A stretch of DNA of 64,000 bases, from NCBI RefSeq assembly GCF_904846075.1, contig NZ_CAJGZH010000001.1, positions 1,116,001 to 1,180,000 on the forward strand. Direction: 5' to 3'. Positions 49,168 to 59,482 of this stretch are shown one piece after another. Within the stretch, counting starts at the first letter, position 1. Each line of letters opens with the position of its first letter. Source of the stretch: Psychrobacter glacincola (GTDB lineage: Bacteria > Pseudomonadota > Gammaproteobacteria > Pseudomonadales > Moraxellaceae). The notes under the pieces are model-generated. The model was not told the DNA's origin. It saw nothing but the letters and a program-made list of their open reading frames with translations, and made no database searches. The translations under genes were made by a program, and so were the position numbers.

Positions 49168-50460
49168 TCAATACAGAGGACTTATAGTCACTTCTCGAAT
49201 TTGTCTATTAGCAACAGGGATGGTAAATAATATGTTTCGACTACTGTCCGCCGCTAATTGGCTTTGCTTGCTTAATAGATAATCAGCTGGCGTGGCGATG
49301 AATTCTCCAATCATATCATTTGCGCCGTATACGCTGACTTTAATATTCGGATACAGCTGCGCTTTGGCACTTTGATTGTTTAATGTGGCACTGACATCGC
49401 TCGACTTTCCATCCATCTTAATCTTACTCGATTTATGATTAAGGTTGGTAATCGTGAATGCTGTTAGATCGGCACTAGGTAAACTACAGGCAGCCACTGC
49501 ACATACTGATTGTAAGCGCTCTGCATGCACTGGGTTTTTCATCAAAGTTTCTAGATTGAAAATGACGTATTGAGCAAAAAGTAGCAGTGCTAATACTAAG
49601 CATCCTAGTGTCCATAGTAAGGATGCGATAGAACGTCTCTGCGGCGTAGGTGTAAACTTTGCTTGTGCTTTTCTCACACGCTCTTCGGCGGTTAATGCTT
49701 CATCTTTCAGTGGTACACCCATATCGAGCAACAGTTGTGATAAATCGGTATCGTCTTGTCGAACCTCTTCGCTTTTATTTTGTTCTTTTAGGAGTTTTTC
49801 GAGCCAAGAATTATCCGCAGTATCATCCACATTGGCATGAATATCATTAGCGGCTGCTGAACTGAGCGCCATTTGTGCCGATGAGGAATTTTCTGTTGTA
49901 TCACCAGATGATACTTTCGCTGATGACGCATTGTTTTTATCTGTTTTTTTAGAGAGGTTGCTTGTTAGTTGGTTGTCTGCTGTAGAAGTATAACTGCTAT
50001 TGTTCATATTGCTTGCTTGAGTCAGCCAAGCATCCATACTATCTAGAGAATCATACTCTAAAATACTTTCTTCTGGCTCATCGCTATCCATATCATCATA
50101 GATTAAGCCGTCATGAATCAAATCATCCTCAATTAAAGTATCAGATGAAATATTTTTTGAATGTGGAGGAGTGAGTGGTGACTTAGCAGCGCCTACTGCA
50201 TGTTGATTTTTATTATGATTGTCAGCGGTTTGTGCAGAATGTCCATTTGAATCGGCTGTCATATTGGTGTCAGTCGTTGTATTTTCTTGAATCGCGGAAG
50301 TACTGACAGCATCGGCAGTGAGGATAAGATGTTTATTGACCAAAAAACTCTGTTGGCATTGATCACAGCTAACAGTGGCGTTTACTTTATTCAACTGTGT
50401 TTGCTGTATTTTAAAGCAAGCTTGGCAATGAGGGCACTGAGTTTTTATGGGCGTGGTCAT
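49168..50460 (-). CDS. Zinc-ribbon and DUF3426 domain membrane protein
   Basis: 430 residues. The N-terminus is an MJ0042-type zinc ribbon (CPHCQACFKI and CDQCQQSF, two CxxC pairs). A long Ser/Asn/Asp-rich low-complexity linker follows (about residues 45-270), then a membrane helix (LLWTLGCLVLALLLFAQYVI), then the DUF3426 domain at the C-terminus. The function is unknown; the gene sits between prmA and fis in the conserved Pseudomonadales order. The linker is much longer than in many homologues. The topology suggests a cytoplasmic ribbon and a periplasmic DUF3426 domain. Confidence 0.9.
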   Translation of the reverse strand: MTTPIKTQCPHCQACFKIQQTQLNKVNATVSCDQCQQSFLVNKHLILTADAVSTSAIQENTTTDTNMTADSNGHSAQTADNHNKNQHAVGAAKSPLTPPHSKNISSDTLIEDDLIHDGLIYDDMDSDEPEESILEYDSLDSMDAWLTQASNMNNSSYTSTADNQLTSNLSKKTDKNNASSAKVSSGDTTENSSSAQMALSSAAANDIHANVDDTADNSWLEKLLKEQNKSEEVRQDDTDLSQLLLDMGVPLKDEALTAEERVRKAQAKFTPTPQRRSIASLLWTLGCLVLALLLFAQYVIFNLETLMKNPVHAERLQSVCAVAACSLPSADLTAFTITNLNHKSSKIKMDGKSSDVSATLNNQSAKAQLYPNIKVSVYGANDMIGEFIATPADYLLSKQSQLAADSSRNILFTIPVANRQIREVTISPLY

Positions 50461-50656
50461 AGGGTCGAATCCAAAAAATTATGGTTATCAATACCGCTTA
50501 GCCACTCGCTAATAGTTGCCTATAGTGCTAATACTGCCTTTTGTATCAGCTTTAAATATTAGCTGTAAATGTCCATAAATCATGAATAAGGACAGAGTGG
50601 CGTCAAATGCATGACATTTGACTGCCCTCTATCGTAACAGATGTAATTAAATGTTG

Positions 50657-51583
50657 CTAGCCTGTAAATGTACCAGATAAACGCTGCCAATGTTGGTCTT
50701 CTTGCGCTGTAAAAGCATGCTTTGCATCAAGCGCAAAATAAGGTTGATAAGCCGCCGTTACTTGTTCGGTTTGTGACTCTATTAGACCGGCCAATACAAT
50801 GCGACCTTTTGGTGCGATTAAGGTGGCGAAGTAAGGCGCTAAGCCAATGAGCGGCTTGGCTAGAATGTTTGCAACGATTACGTCTACAGGTAACACATCA
50901 TTTTGTGTGCAGTATTCAGTAAAGTCTTCTGGCAAAAACGCTTGCAGGCGATCCCCAACGTGATTACGTGCGGCATTTTGATTGGTTGCCAGCACTGCTT
51001 GTGGGTCGATATCGACGGCATACACGTGGCGCGCACCTAATAACAAAGCAGCAATGCCTAAAATACCTGAACCGCAACCATAATCAATCACCACTTTGTC
51101 TTTTAGATCTTGTTCTGTTAACCAGTCAAGACATAAGCGGGTAGTGGCATGATAGCCTGTACCAAAAGCTAGGCCCGGGTCCATAATAATGTTAGTCGCC
51201 TCAGGATTGGGCGGTGTCAGCCAGTTGGGTACAATCCATAAATTATTGGCACATTCGATAGGATGGTAATTGCTCATCCATTCGCGCTCCCAATCTTTAT
51301 CATCGACAGCCGTGAGCCAGATACGAGTGGCTTGCACTTGTGCTGCGATTTCATGACTGAGCTGCTCGACCGCCTGACGACTGCCAGCATCGGTGGTCGC
51401 ATCAAATAGCCCTGTCAAGATAACTTCATCCCATAGCGGTGATTCACCAGGTAAGGGCTCAAATAAAGGCTGGTCACCTGCGTCGTCTAAGGCGATGGAT
51501 AATGCACCTGCTTCTAGGAGCAGTGCCTCAGCCAAATCGACGTTTGCTTTTTCACATTGTAAATGCAGTTGTTGCCATGCCAT
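50657..51583 (-). CDS. prmA: Ribosomal protein L11 methyltransferase
   Basis: 308 residues from ATG 51583 (MAWQQLHLQCEKANVD), with AAGGTT upstream; the open frame reaches 51688 but the extra part is unlike the family. The SAM-binding motif is VIDYGCGSGILGIAAL, and DPGLAFGTGYHATTRLCL is the preceding family block. NILAKPL is the substrate-loop motif. It trimethylates L11 at several amino groups. Neighbours are DUF3426 downstream and lpoP upstream. Confidence 0.96.
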   Translation of the reverse strand: MAWQQLHLQCEKANVDLAEALLLEAGALSIALDDAGDQPLFEPLPGESPLWDEVILTGLFDATTDAGSRQAVEQLSHEIAAQVQATRIWLTAVDDKDWEREWMSNYHPIECANNLWIVPNWLTPPNPEATNIIMDPGLAFGTGYHATTRLCLDWLTEQDLKDKVVIDYGCGSGILGIAALLLGARHVYAVDIDPQAVLATNQNAARNHVGDRLQAFLPEDFTEYCTQNDVLPVDVIVANILAKPLIGLAPYFATLIAPKGRIVLAGLIESQTEQVTAAYQPYFALDAKHAFTAQEDQHWQRLSGTFTG

Positions 51584-51705
51584 AACGATAACCTTAATTA
51601 AAAATAAATGTCTATTTTGGATAAATGATGCGTATGCACAATATAAAAAGTGAATAGATACCAAATGATAAACTTGGTCTCTATTCACTTCGCTATGTCT
51701 TGATA

Positions 51706-52509
51706 TTAGCGTAAGGCTTGCTTCGCTTCACTGATGACGCGAGCGTTGCCTTGGGCTTGTCCTGATTGCAAAATAATTTGCCACAGCGCGCGGCGACGAC
51801 TGGTATCTTGAGAAACACTCAGACCACGGCGTGCCATGGCTTCTGCTTTACGCGGCTGGTTCTTTTTTAATGCCACTTGCGCCAAATAGAAATACACCGC
51901 AGAAGATTTAGGTGCTAGGCGCTGTGCACGGGTAAAGCTGTTTTCAGCATTGGTTAGTTTGCCAGCTTTTAGTTGACTGATACCTGCTTGCATCAAATTG
52001 CGAAATGCTGGCAAGTTGCTATTGTTGGTAGTAGCTTGCTGTGTCCGTTGCTGCGAGTTTTTTCTTGCCTGTTCTAGCAATTCGTTGTGTGACGGTGCTG
52101 ACGGCTCAGAGATGATGTAGTCATCACGCGAAGGGATGATAATAACTGGATCAGGTTGGGTCAACACAGGATTAGATGGTGTAAATACAGGCGTCTCTTG
52201 AGTCAACGGATTGGTTGATTCGGCTGGTTCGGAGGAATTATAAGGCTCAATGGGGTAGTCGTCCTCTGTTCTGACAATGGGCGCTTGCGTCACAGTCGCT
52301 ATGGGGGCTTTGGCTGTTTGCGATGATGGCAGCGTTTGAGTCGGTACCGTTTTTATTGCGGTAGATGCAGTCGGCGCAGTCTGGCAAGCACTCAAACTCA
52401 ACATGCCAGCTAGAGCACTGACTGCCAGCATCGTATTGGCTGGCTTGATTTTGATAGACCGCGTTATGACGGCTGACCTAGCTGATACAGTTTGCTTGAG
52501 AGATAACAT
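51706..52509 (-). CDS. lpoP: TPR-containing outer-membrane lipoprotein, probable PBP1b activator LpoP
   Basis: 267 residues from ATG 52509, with AAGGT upstream; the frame is open 15 codons earlier. A long N-terminus leads to a lipobox LSLSAC|QT near residue 41. A Pro/Thr-rich linker follows, then TPR-like helices (AFRNLMQAGISQLKAGKLTNA, here in part LMQAGISQLKAGKLTNA, and YFLAQVALKKNQPRKAEAMA). It lies directly after mrcB, starting just 36 bp beyond its stop. In Pseudomonas and Acinetobacter the TPR lipoprotein encoded beside PBP1b is LpoP, which stimulates PBP1b from the outer membrane. The assignment rests on architecture and location. Confidence 0.82.
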   Translation of the reverse strand: MLSLKQTVSARSAVITRSIKIKPANTMLAVSALAGMLSLSACQTAPTASTAIKTVPTQTLPSSQTAKAPIATVTQAPIVRTEDDYPIEPYNSSEPAESTNPLTQETPVFTPSNPVLTQPDPVIIIPSRDDYIISEPSAPSHNELLEQARKNSQQRTQQATTNNSNLPAFRNLMQAGISQLKAGKLTNAENSFTRAQRLAPKSSAVYFYLAQVALKKNQPRKAEAMARRGLSVSQDTSRRRALWQIILQSGQAQGNARVISEAKQALR

Positions 52510-52544
52510 TAAGTTGAGACCTTTTTTAAGTTTCACAAATAACT

Positions 52545-55022
52545 TTAGAACCATTCAACGGCACGATCATACCAAGTATCGGCACGACTTTCTGCATCAT
52601 TACCATTTGACCCATCACTGTTTTCCTGGTTGTCGCTATCAACAGCTTCGCCATTTGGAATCTCTAAACCTTCACTACGGCGCTGCTGGTTTTGTTCACG
52701 AGCACGATCTTGTTGATATAAGCCGACAGCGCAACTGCTGGCTTCTTCTGGTAAATATGCCGACAGGACAGGCAGATAGCGTGCATCTGCACAGCGCTCA
52801 TTAGACAACTTGCCTGAGTTGTTCTCTAACCACAACCATTCAATACCTTCAGGCTCTGGTAGTGCCACAGGCGTCAGTTTCAAGCGATTCATATAGTCAA
52901 CCCAAACTGGCAATGCGCCAGTACCGCCGCTTAAACCAATTGGCTTGTTATCATCACGGCCAACCCAAACCACACTGACATAGTTGCCACTGTAGCCTGC
53001 AAACCAAGCGTCGCGGTAATCATTTGTGGTACCTGTTTTGCCAGCAAGATTTAGATTGCTACCAAGTGATTGCACGCGTTTGGCAGTACCGTTTTTGACC
53101 ACATCTTGTAAAGCATAGTTAATTAAGAAATTGGTCTCAGGCGGAATACTACGCTGAGTGTTGAGTCCAGTACGTTGTAAAATACGACCACGGTCATCAA
53201 TGACGGTGCGAATACTATGGATAGGCGTACGGAAGCCACCAGTTGCAAAGACTTGATAGACACCAAGCATGTCCATTGGGCTAAGATTAACAGAACCTAA
53301 CAATGCTGACGGGTAGGGTGGTATTTTTTCTTTAATACCCATGCGCTGTAACTGCTTGGCAAAGGTATCGACCCCAAACTCCATACCTAAGCGTACCGCT
53401 GCTTGGTTATAAGACTTTGATAAAGCGGTGGTAAATGGCACATAACCATGGTCACGATTGTCATAGTTCTTGGGGTTCCATTTAGTACCATCGCTTAGAT
53501 TCACGGTAATCGGTGAGTCATCGACTGAGCTTGCAAGATTATAGCGCCCACTTTCAAGTGCTGTCATATAAATAATAGGCTTCAATAACGAGCCCACTTG
53601 GCGCTTGGCATCGACCGCACGGTTAAAGCCGGTAAATTCACTGCCACTACCCACCACAGAGACCAGCTCACCAGTCTCAGGATTGGCACTCACTAAGGCA
53701 CCTTGTAAGTCCTTGGTTTTGCTACTGTTACGCCGCAGCTCACCCAATTTTCTATCAACTGCTTTGTCTGCGGCTAATTGTGCAATAGGGTCTAAAGTAC
53801 TGATAATGATAAGACCTTCATTTTTGAGATCATCAGAATAGTACACGGTGTTCAGCTCGCGCTTGACGATATCCAAAAAGTCAGGGAATTGACTTTTGCC
53901 TTCGACAGGTTTGTCCACGACACCAAGAGGCTGCTTAAGTGCTTTTTCATAGTCTTCTTGACTGAGTGAGCCAACGGCCAGCATGTTGCCCAGTACGACG
54001 TCACGGCGTGCTTTTGAATCGTTTGGATGGCGACGTGGGTTGTAGATACTCGGGCCTTTTGCCATACCGACTAACAGGGCTTGCTGATCCAAGCGCAGCT
54101 CATTCAGTGGTTTATCAAAGTAAAACTGTGATGCCAAGCCAAAACCATTAATAGAGCGGTTGCCGTTTTGACCCAAATAAATCTCGTTGAGGTACGTTTG
54201 TAGAATTTCATCTTTGCTATAATGTAGCTCGAGCAATACTGCCATTAACGCTTCGTTGGCTTTGCGCTTCAGCGTACGATCTGAATTGAGATAGAAGTTT
54301 TTAATTAGCTGCTGAGTGATGGTCGAGCCGCCTTGTCTAGAGCCACCAGAAAAGTTGTTCAGTACGGCACGTGCAATGCCTCGTATAGAGACACCTTTGT
54401 GCTCATAAAATGCACGATCTTCTGTGGCTATTAACGCATCAATGAGTGGTTGTGGCACTTCATCTAACGAGACGACCAAACGATCTTCATTACTGTCAGG
54501 ATAAATGCCACCGATACTCACCGGCTCTAAGCGAATGATGCCGCTTTTGGCAGGCAAAGTGCTTTGCACGGACTCAATCTTATTACCAGCAATGGTCATT
54601 TTTATGACTTGCTCTTTATCCACATCGTTGGCGCTATAAGTAAAACCGCGAGTATGAATAAAGTAGGTATTACCTGATCTATGATAGGTTCCCGTGCGAT
54701 CATAAGCTTTGTTGCTTTGATAGTTCAGCAACTCCAGCCATGTCTTCATCGTATCTTTGTCGACACTCGCGCCTTGATACAATTCAAGCGGCTGCGAATA
54801 CACTTTAGCAGGAATATCCCAGCGCTTACCCTCAAACTTATGAGTAATGGTGCGATCAAGTTTGATTAAATATAGCGCCAAGAGCACCATGCCAGCAATA
54901 ATGACAATTAAGATAAGACTACTAAATACCAACCCACGCTGCTGTGAAGGGAGCGTGTGGTTAACAGATTTAGAGGGCTGTGTTAACTTGGTATTTGGTA
55001 ACTTGGAATTGGATGTTTGCAC
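52545..55022 (-). CDS. mrcB: Penicillin-binding protein 1B, bifunctional peptidoglycan synthase
   Basis: 825 residues. One N-terminal membrane helix (LVFSSLILIVIIAGMVLLAL) and a UB2H-like region precede the GT51 domain with catalytic EDRAFYEHKG near residue 198 and RQGGSTITQQLIKN. The transpeptidase motifs are SLLK (near 475), SYN in SKSYNQAAV and KTGT (near 660). The enzyme polymerises glycan strands and crosslinks them. The C-terminal 60 residues are hydrophilic and acidic. The downstream gene encodes its probable activator LpoP. Confidence 0.97.
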   Translation of the reverse strand: MQTSNSKLPNTKLTQPSKSVNHTLPSQQRGLVFSSLILIVIIAGMVLLALYLIKLDRTITHKFEGKRWDIPAKVYSQPLELYQGASVDKDTMKTWLELLNYQSNKAYDRTGTYHRSGNTYFIHTRGFTYSANDVDKEQVIKMTIAGNKIESVQSTLPAKSGIIRLEPVSIGGIYPDSNEDRLVVSLDEVPQPLIDALIATEDRAFYEHKGVSIRGIARAVLNNFSGGSRQGGSTITQQLIKNFYLNSDRTLKRKANEALMAVLLELHYSKDEILQTYLNEIYLGQNGNRSINGFGLASQFYFDKPLNELRLDQQALLVGMAKGPSIYNPRRHPNDSKARRDVVLGNMLAVGSLSQEDYEKALKQPLGVVDKPVEGKSQFPDFLDIVKRELNTVYYSDDLKNEGLIIISTLDPIAQLAADKAVDRKLGELRRNSSKTKDLQGALVSANPETGELVSVVGSGSEFTGFNRAVDAKRQVGSLLKPIIYMTALESGRYNLASSVDDSPITVNLSDGTKWNPKNYDNRDHGYVPFTTALSKSYNQAAVRLGMEFGVDTFAKQLQRMGIKEKIPPYPSALLGSVNLSPMDMLGVYQVFATGGFRTPIHSIRTVIDDRGRILQRTGLNTQRSIPPETNFLINYALQDVVKNGTAKRVQSLGSNLNLAGKTGTTNDYRDAWFAGYSGNYVSVVWVGRDDNKPIGLSGGTGALPVWVDYMNRLKLTPVALPEPEGIEWLWLENNSGKLSNERCADARYLPVLSAYLPEEASSCAVGLYQQDRAREQNQQRRSEGLEIPNGEAVDSDNQENSDGSNGNDAESRADTWYDRAVEWF

Positions 55023-55491
55023 TGATGTCGCACCATTTTGGTATAAAAAACTGCCTCATAATGACGCAAATTGACAAATTTTTCAATCTATCATCGTCAA
55101 CGCAGGCATTCATTGATTTTAAGCTGTGAGTCGTTATGCTCTTCACAGCACTTGCTTATAGTATAATCTCTGTTAAAACACGGTCATTGCTAACAAAGCA
55201 TTAAAAGCTTTAGATTGGCAGTATCATTGTTATATAAGTGTCATATTAGCTTCATGTCACCATGTCACATAGCCATGCACGATAGCAGTTTAGAGATGCG
55301 CCAACGATGTGTTTTTTATGAATTAACCGCTACTGTTATTGTTTTATTTTTTGCGAGCCGTGCTGAGAGTTATTTAAAATAGCTGTTTTAGATAGGTCTT
55401 CTGCATAGGCGTTGAGTCTCGTTAGTGATAGTAAGTTTACTTAAAGCGAATAAGGTTCGAGCAAACCTGTCTAAAGGAAGTAAGCGCGATT
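55023..55491. other. Divergent intergenic region between mrcB and ccoI, 469 bp
   Basis: Holds the promoters of both divergent genes, though none is clear enough to call. No ORF or RNA is supported. AAAGGAAG near 55473-55480 is the ribosome binding site of the downstream gene. Confidence 0.45.
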
Positions 55492-58272
55492 ATGTCCAAT
55501 GTCCCCTCATCCATGGCATCGACCACCAGCCAGCATTATGAAGATAACTCTATCATCGAAGGTTTAGTACTGCCACTCGCAGGTCACTGTTTCCACTGCG
55601 GTGATCCTGTACCGCAGCCGCCGTTCCATGCCAAGATATTGGGTAAGTCGCGTGAGATGTGCTGTATGGGCTGTCAGTTAGCCTCTCAAAGCATCGTAGA
55701 GGCAGGACTTGAACAGTATTATCTGGATCGCTCAGAGATCAATCGCACGGCAAGTCTACCGACGCAGTTGACTCGCCTTGAGGCCTATGACCATGACGAG
55801 ATCAAATCACAGTTTGTCTATGCACAAGACGGACTGTCGGTTGCAGAGCTGTCCGTCAATAACCTACGCTGTGCGGCGTGTACTTGGCTAATTGAGTCGC
55901 GTCTCGATGAGTTAGAGGGCATCAGTAAATGTCAGGTGAATTTGACCAATCAGCGGATGCGTGTGATATGGAACGAGGATAAGCTGCCGATCAGCCGTAT
56001 TCTTGCCACCATTAATGAAATAGGCTACGAAGCCAAGCCTTATCGTCAAGATACGCATGAGGCGATGCTGGCACGTCATAACAACCAAATGCTCATAAGA
56101 TTGGGCATTGCCGCGTTGGGCTCGATGCAAGCGATGATGTATGCCGTTGCCATCTATTTTGGTGAATACAGCGACATGCTAATATTTCAGCGTGATTTTT
56201 TGCGCTGGGTGTCTTTATTTGTCAGTACGCCCGTGTTCTTCTATGCGGGTATCCCGTTCTTTACCTCAGCGTGGTCGGCAATTCGTGCCCGTCAAGTTAA
56301 TATGGATGTACCCGTCAGTATCGCGCTGATTGTGACTTTTTTCGCGAGCCTATATGCGACCATCACTGGGCAAGGGGAAACCTATTACGATTCGGTCAGT
56401 ATGTTTATTTTCTTTTTACTGGCAGGGCGTTACATTGAGCATAATGCACGCCTAAAAGCCGCCACCATGGCCAATGACTTGGTCGTGGTTGAGCCAGTAC
56501 TGGTACAAAAAATTGCGGAAGATAAAGAAGCCGCCGAGCTTATATTACAGCAGTTAAAGAAAAATGAGCTCGAGAAAACAGCTGTAAATGAAGACGTGAG
56601 TAATCAAGTCAGTAATTTGGATACAAATGAGGCGAGCACATCAGCCAATCCAACGCCTAATTTTATGCAAAGCATGGATGCCAATGTTCATCAGCTCACA
56701 TCAAAAATTGCACAAGACTGGCAACGCACGCGTACTCAAAAATCAGCCATATCAACAACAGCAGATGAGGCAAAAGAAAAACAAATGGTCACCGCCCATA
56801 GTTTGCAAGTGGGTGATATCATTTTAGTTGAGGCTGGCTCTGAAATCATCAGCGATGGTATTTTGCTGAGCCAGACTGCTACCGTGTCGCAAAGCCTATT
56901 GACGGGTGAGGGCGACTTGATTATCAAGAGCCAAGGTGACTATATCGTCGGCGGTGCACAAAACGATAGCCAACCGTTTGAGATGCTGGTCACAGCATTG
57001 CCAGCAGACAGCCAAATTGGCTTGATTGATCGGCTGATGAACCGTGCCATGAGTGAAAAGCCCAAACTGGCACAGCAAGCAGACAAGCTGGCACGCTGGT
57101 TTGTGGCGCGTATTTTGGTATTGTCTGTCTTGGTATTCATTGGTTGGTATATCGTTGACCCAAGCCAAGCGATTTGGGCTACGGTCGCGGTATTGGTCGC
57201 GACTTGCCCTTGTGCACTGTCTTTAGCGACGCCGATTGCGCTGACGGTCGCGACCAATCGACTGGCAAGCTATGGGTTTTTGACGACGCGTGGACATACG
57301 CTACAAACGCTCGCTGAAATCACTCATGTCGCTTTTGATAAAACAGGCACGCTCACTTATGGTAAGCCAAATTTATTAAATATTGAGCTGCTTAAAGATA
57401 ATGATATTGCAACGGCTACAGATGAGCAAAAAGATACGCTATTAGCAATCGCTGCGGCTCTAGAAGTAGGAAGCCGTCATCCGATTGCTCATGCACTATT
57501 GACTGCTGCCTATCAGTTGCATTTGCCATCGACGCAGGCCTTACAGCATTATCCAGCAGGCGGTGTTGAGGCAGTGATTGATGGCGTATTATATCGAATT
57601 GGTCATGTGGATTTTGCGTTAAACGATACTGATAATGATATGGTCATTGATTTAGTATCACAGCGCGCCAGCTCAGCGGTGGTTTTATCTTGTCAACAAA
57701 ATGACTCGGTCACTTGGCAAGCGCTGGCATGCTTCTATTTCAATGATAAGGTGCGTGATAGTGCCAAAGCCATGCTCGATACGCTTAAAGAGTTGGGTAT
57801 TGAGACAGTTATGTTGACTGGTGACCCAAGCCCGCAAGCGCTGGTATTGGCTGAAAGCTTAGGGATGCATTCTGCTTACAATGGTCTATCGCCAACAGAC
57901 AAGGTTACTCACATTCAAAAACTACAGGCGGAAGGTGGCGTAGTGTTGATGGTGGGAGACGGTATTAATGATGCGCCAGTGCTAGCCGCAGCAGATGTCT
58001 CGACTTCTATTGCGGGGGCGGCAGATTTGGCACAAGTATCGAGTGACAGTATTATCTTAAATGGTCAAATCGACGCTATTACTGCGGCTAAGCGTATCTC
58101 TGATAAAACGGAACGTATTATCAAACAAAACTTCCGCTGGGCACTGATTTATAATGGCAGTGTGCTAATACCAGCAGCGTTAGGCTATGTGCCACCTTGG
58201 CTGGCTGCTATTGGTATGTCATTAAGTTCATTGTTTGTGGTCTTAAATGCGCTGCGCTTAAAGCGTGCTTAA
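55492..58272 (+). CDS. ccoI: Copper-translocating P1B-type ATPase, CcoI/FixI type
   Basis: 926 residues. The N-terminus has a Cys-rich segment typical of CcoI/FixI (CFHCGDPV near 33, CCMGCQ near 57), then an HMA domain with CAAC at 127-130. The ATPase core has the CPC ion-binding motif in TCPCALSLATPIALT (near 572), the phosphorylation motif DKTGT (Asp near 616) and GDGINDAP near 822. CcoI exports copper to cbb3-type oxidase assembly and to periplasmic cuproenzymes. A low-complexity insert of about 105 residues lies in the first cytosolic loop (about 335-440). No ccoNOP, ccoG or ccoS genes are adjacent. Confidence 0.9.
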   Translation: MSNVPSSMASTTSQHYEDNSIIEGLVLPLAGHCFHCGDPVPQPPFHAKILGKSREMCCMGCQLASQSIVEAGLEQYYLDRSEINRTASLPTQLTRLEAYDHDEIKSQFVYAQDGLSVAELSVNNLRCAACTWLIESRLDELEGISKCQVNLTNQRMRVIWNEDKLPISRILATINEIGYEAKPYRQDTHEAMLARHNNQMLIRLGIAALGSMQAMMYAVAIYFGEYSDMLIFQRDFLRWVSLFVSTPVFFYAGIPFFTSAWSAIRARQVNMDVPVSIALIVTFFASLYATITGQGETYYDSVSMFIFFLLAGRYIEHNARLKAATMANDLVVVEPVLVQKIAEDKEAAELILQQLKKNELEKTAVNEDVSNQVSNLDTNEASTSANPTPNFMQSMDANVHQLTSKIAQDWQRTRTQKSAISTTADEAKEKQMVTAHSLQVGDIILVEAGSEIISDGILLSQTATVSQSLLTGEGDLIIKSQGDYIVGGAQNDSQPFEMLVTALPADSQIGLIDRLMNRAMSEKPKLAQQADKLARWFVARILVLSVLVFIGWYIVDPSQAIWATVAVLVATCPCALSLATPIALTVATNRLASYGFLTTRGHTLQTLAEITHVAFDKTGTLTYGKPNLLNIELLKDNDIATATDEQKDTLLAIAAALEVGSRHPIAHALLTAAYQLHLPSTQALQHYPAGGVEAVIDGVLYRIGHVDFALNDTDNDMVIDLVSQRASSAVVLSCQQNDSVTWQALACFYFNDKVRDSAKAMLDTLKELGIETVMLTGDPSPQALVLAESLGMHSAYNGLSPTDKVTHIQKLQAEGGVVLMVGDGINDAPVLAAADVSTSIAGAADLAQVSSDSIILNGQIDAITAAKRISDKTERIIKQNFRWALIYNGSVLIPAALGYVPPWLAAIGMSLSSLFVVLNALRLKRA

Positions 58273-58402
58273 TACCTATTCAAAAAAACGATTAGCTGCG
58301 CCATACTTACTTAGCCTACTAATGTAGTACTGAGACTCATCTTCCTTGCTGCTCACATTTTTCCAAACAGTATGTCTATTATAAGTATTTAACTTTACCC
58401 AT

Positions 58403-58446
58403 AAAAAAACCGCCTTTAACTATATGAATAGCTAAGGCGGTTTTTT
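58403..58446. terminator. Bidirectional terminator between ccoI and the YccA-like gene
   Basis: Stem AAAAACCGCCTTA/TAAGGCGGTTTTT (approximate, with a bulge) and T-runs on both sides. Confidence 0.85.
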
Positions 58447-58475
58447 ACCAAACTACAAGTAGATTTAGAGAGCAG

Positions 58476-59198
58476 TTAGTCTTGTAAGTAGCTAAGCAAA
58501 CGCATAAATTCAATGTACATCCATACGAGCGTGGCAAGAATACCAATACTAAATAACCATTCGTAATCTTCAGAGACACCCATTGCCACACCGCGATCGA
58601 TATTATCGAAGTCTAATAACAGCGTGAAAGAAGCGATGATAATCACAAATAAGCTAAAGCCGATAGCGATAGCACCACCTTCAAATAAGAACGGTAAGCT
58701 TGAACCAAACGCTAAAGAAAGTACCCATTGCGCCACATAAACCAGCATAATTGCAATCAATGCTGAAGTCACAATTGAGCGGAACTTTTCAGTCACCTTG
58801 ACCAGACCTGAGCGATATAGCCCTAGCATAACGGCTGCCGTCACAAAAGTGGCACACATAGCGGTCACTGGTACACTCGGATACATCCGCATAAAGAACA
58901 GCGAGATGCCGCCTAAAAATATGCCTTCTAACAGTGCATAAGGCACCGCAAAGGTTTTGGCCTTATGAGGTTTAAAAGTGATAAAAAGCGCGAGACCAAA
59001 AGCAGCAAACATACTGCCGAAGGCAGCCATCGTGATAAAGCCTTGCGACAAACCTGCCATAAGGGCATAAAAGAAAAAGCCCACACCAGTGATCGCAGAT
59101 AATCCAAGTAATAGACTGGTCTTTTGAATCACGCCCTTGACCGTCATTGGCTTACCGCCGATCGCAAGTTCTGCGCGACTGACAATAGGATTGGCCAT
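58476..59198 (-). CDS. Bax inhibitor-1/YccA family membrane protein
   Basis: 240 residues with about seven membrane helices. The family core includes FFYALMAGLSQGFITMAAFG, GIFLGGISLFFM and the C-terminal segment LLDFDNIDRGV followed by YEWLFSIGILATLVWMYIEF, where the DFD-type acidic cluster is expected. Bacterial relatives include E. coli YccA (a FtsH modulator) and BsYetJ (a pH-sensitive calcium leak). The length and sequence best match the YccA/DUF1269-unrelated TMBIM group, Bax-inhibitor I subfamily. The function in this organism is unknown. Confidence 0.9.
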   Translation of the reverse strand: MANPIVSRAELAIGGKPMTVKGVIQKTSLLLGLSAITGVGFFFYALMAGLSQGFITMAAFGSMFAAFGLALFITFKPHKAKTFAVPYALLEGIFLGGISLFFMRMYPSVPVTAMCATFVTAAVMLGLYRSGLVKVTEKFRSIVTSALIAIMLVYVAQWVLSLAFGSSLPFLFEGGAIAIGFSLFVIIIASFTLLLDFDNIDRGVAMGVSEDYEWLFSIGILATLVWMYIEFMRLLSYLQD

Positions 59199-59482
59199 AA
59201 AGTTGTCCTTAATAAAATATAAATAATAATGATGCTAGCTACTTTAGCAAAACCGCCATTATTGTCAACTGTGTTTACGTGACAGCCATCAAGGCTTCAC
59301 GACCTTATAGAGCTATTATTAGTTGATGTATTTTGGCGTATTGCCTAGCTAAACAAACACGTTTAAGAGTAACGTGCGATGGCTTTTATATGGGGTTGAT
59401 TACGACAGTTAACAACGATAATTCATAAACATGCTAGTCTAAACGCTCGTTTATCGCTATCATTGGCGAGTAATTTACCGTT

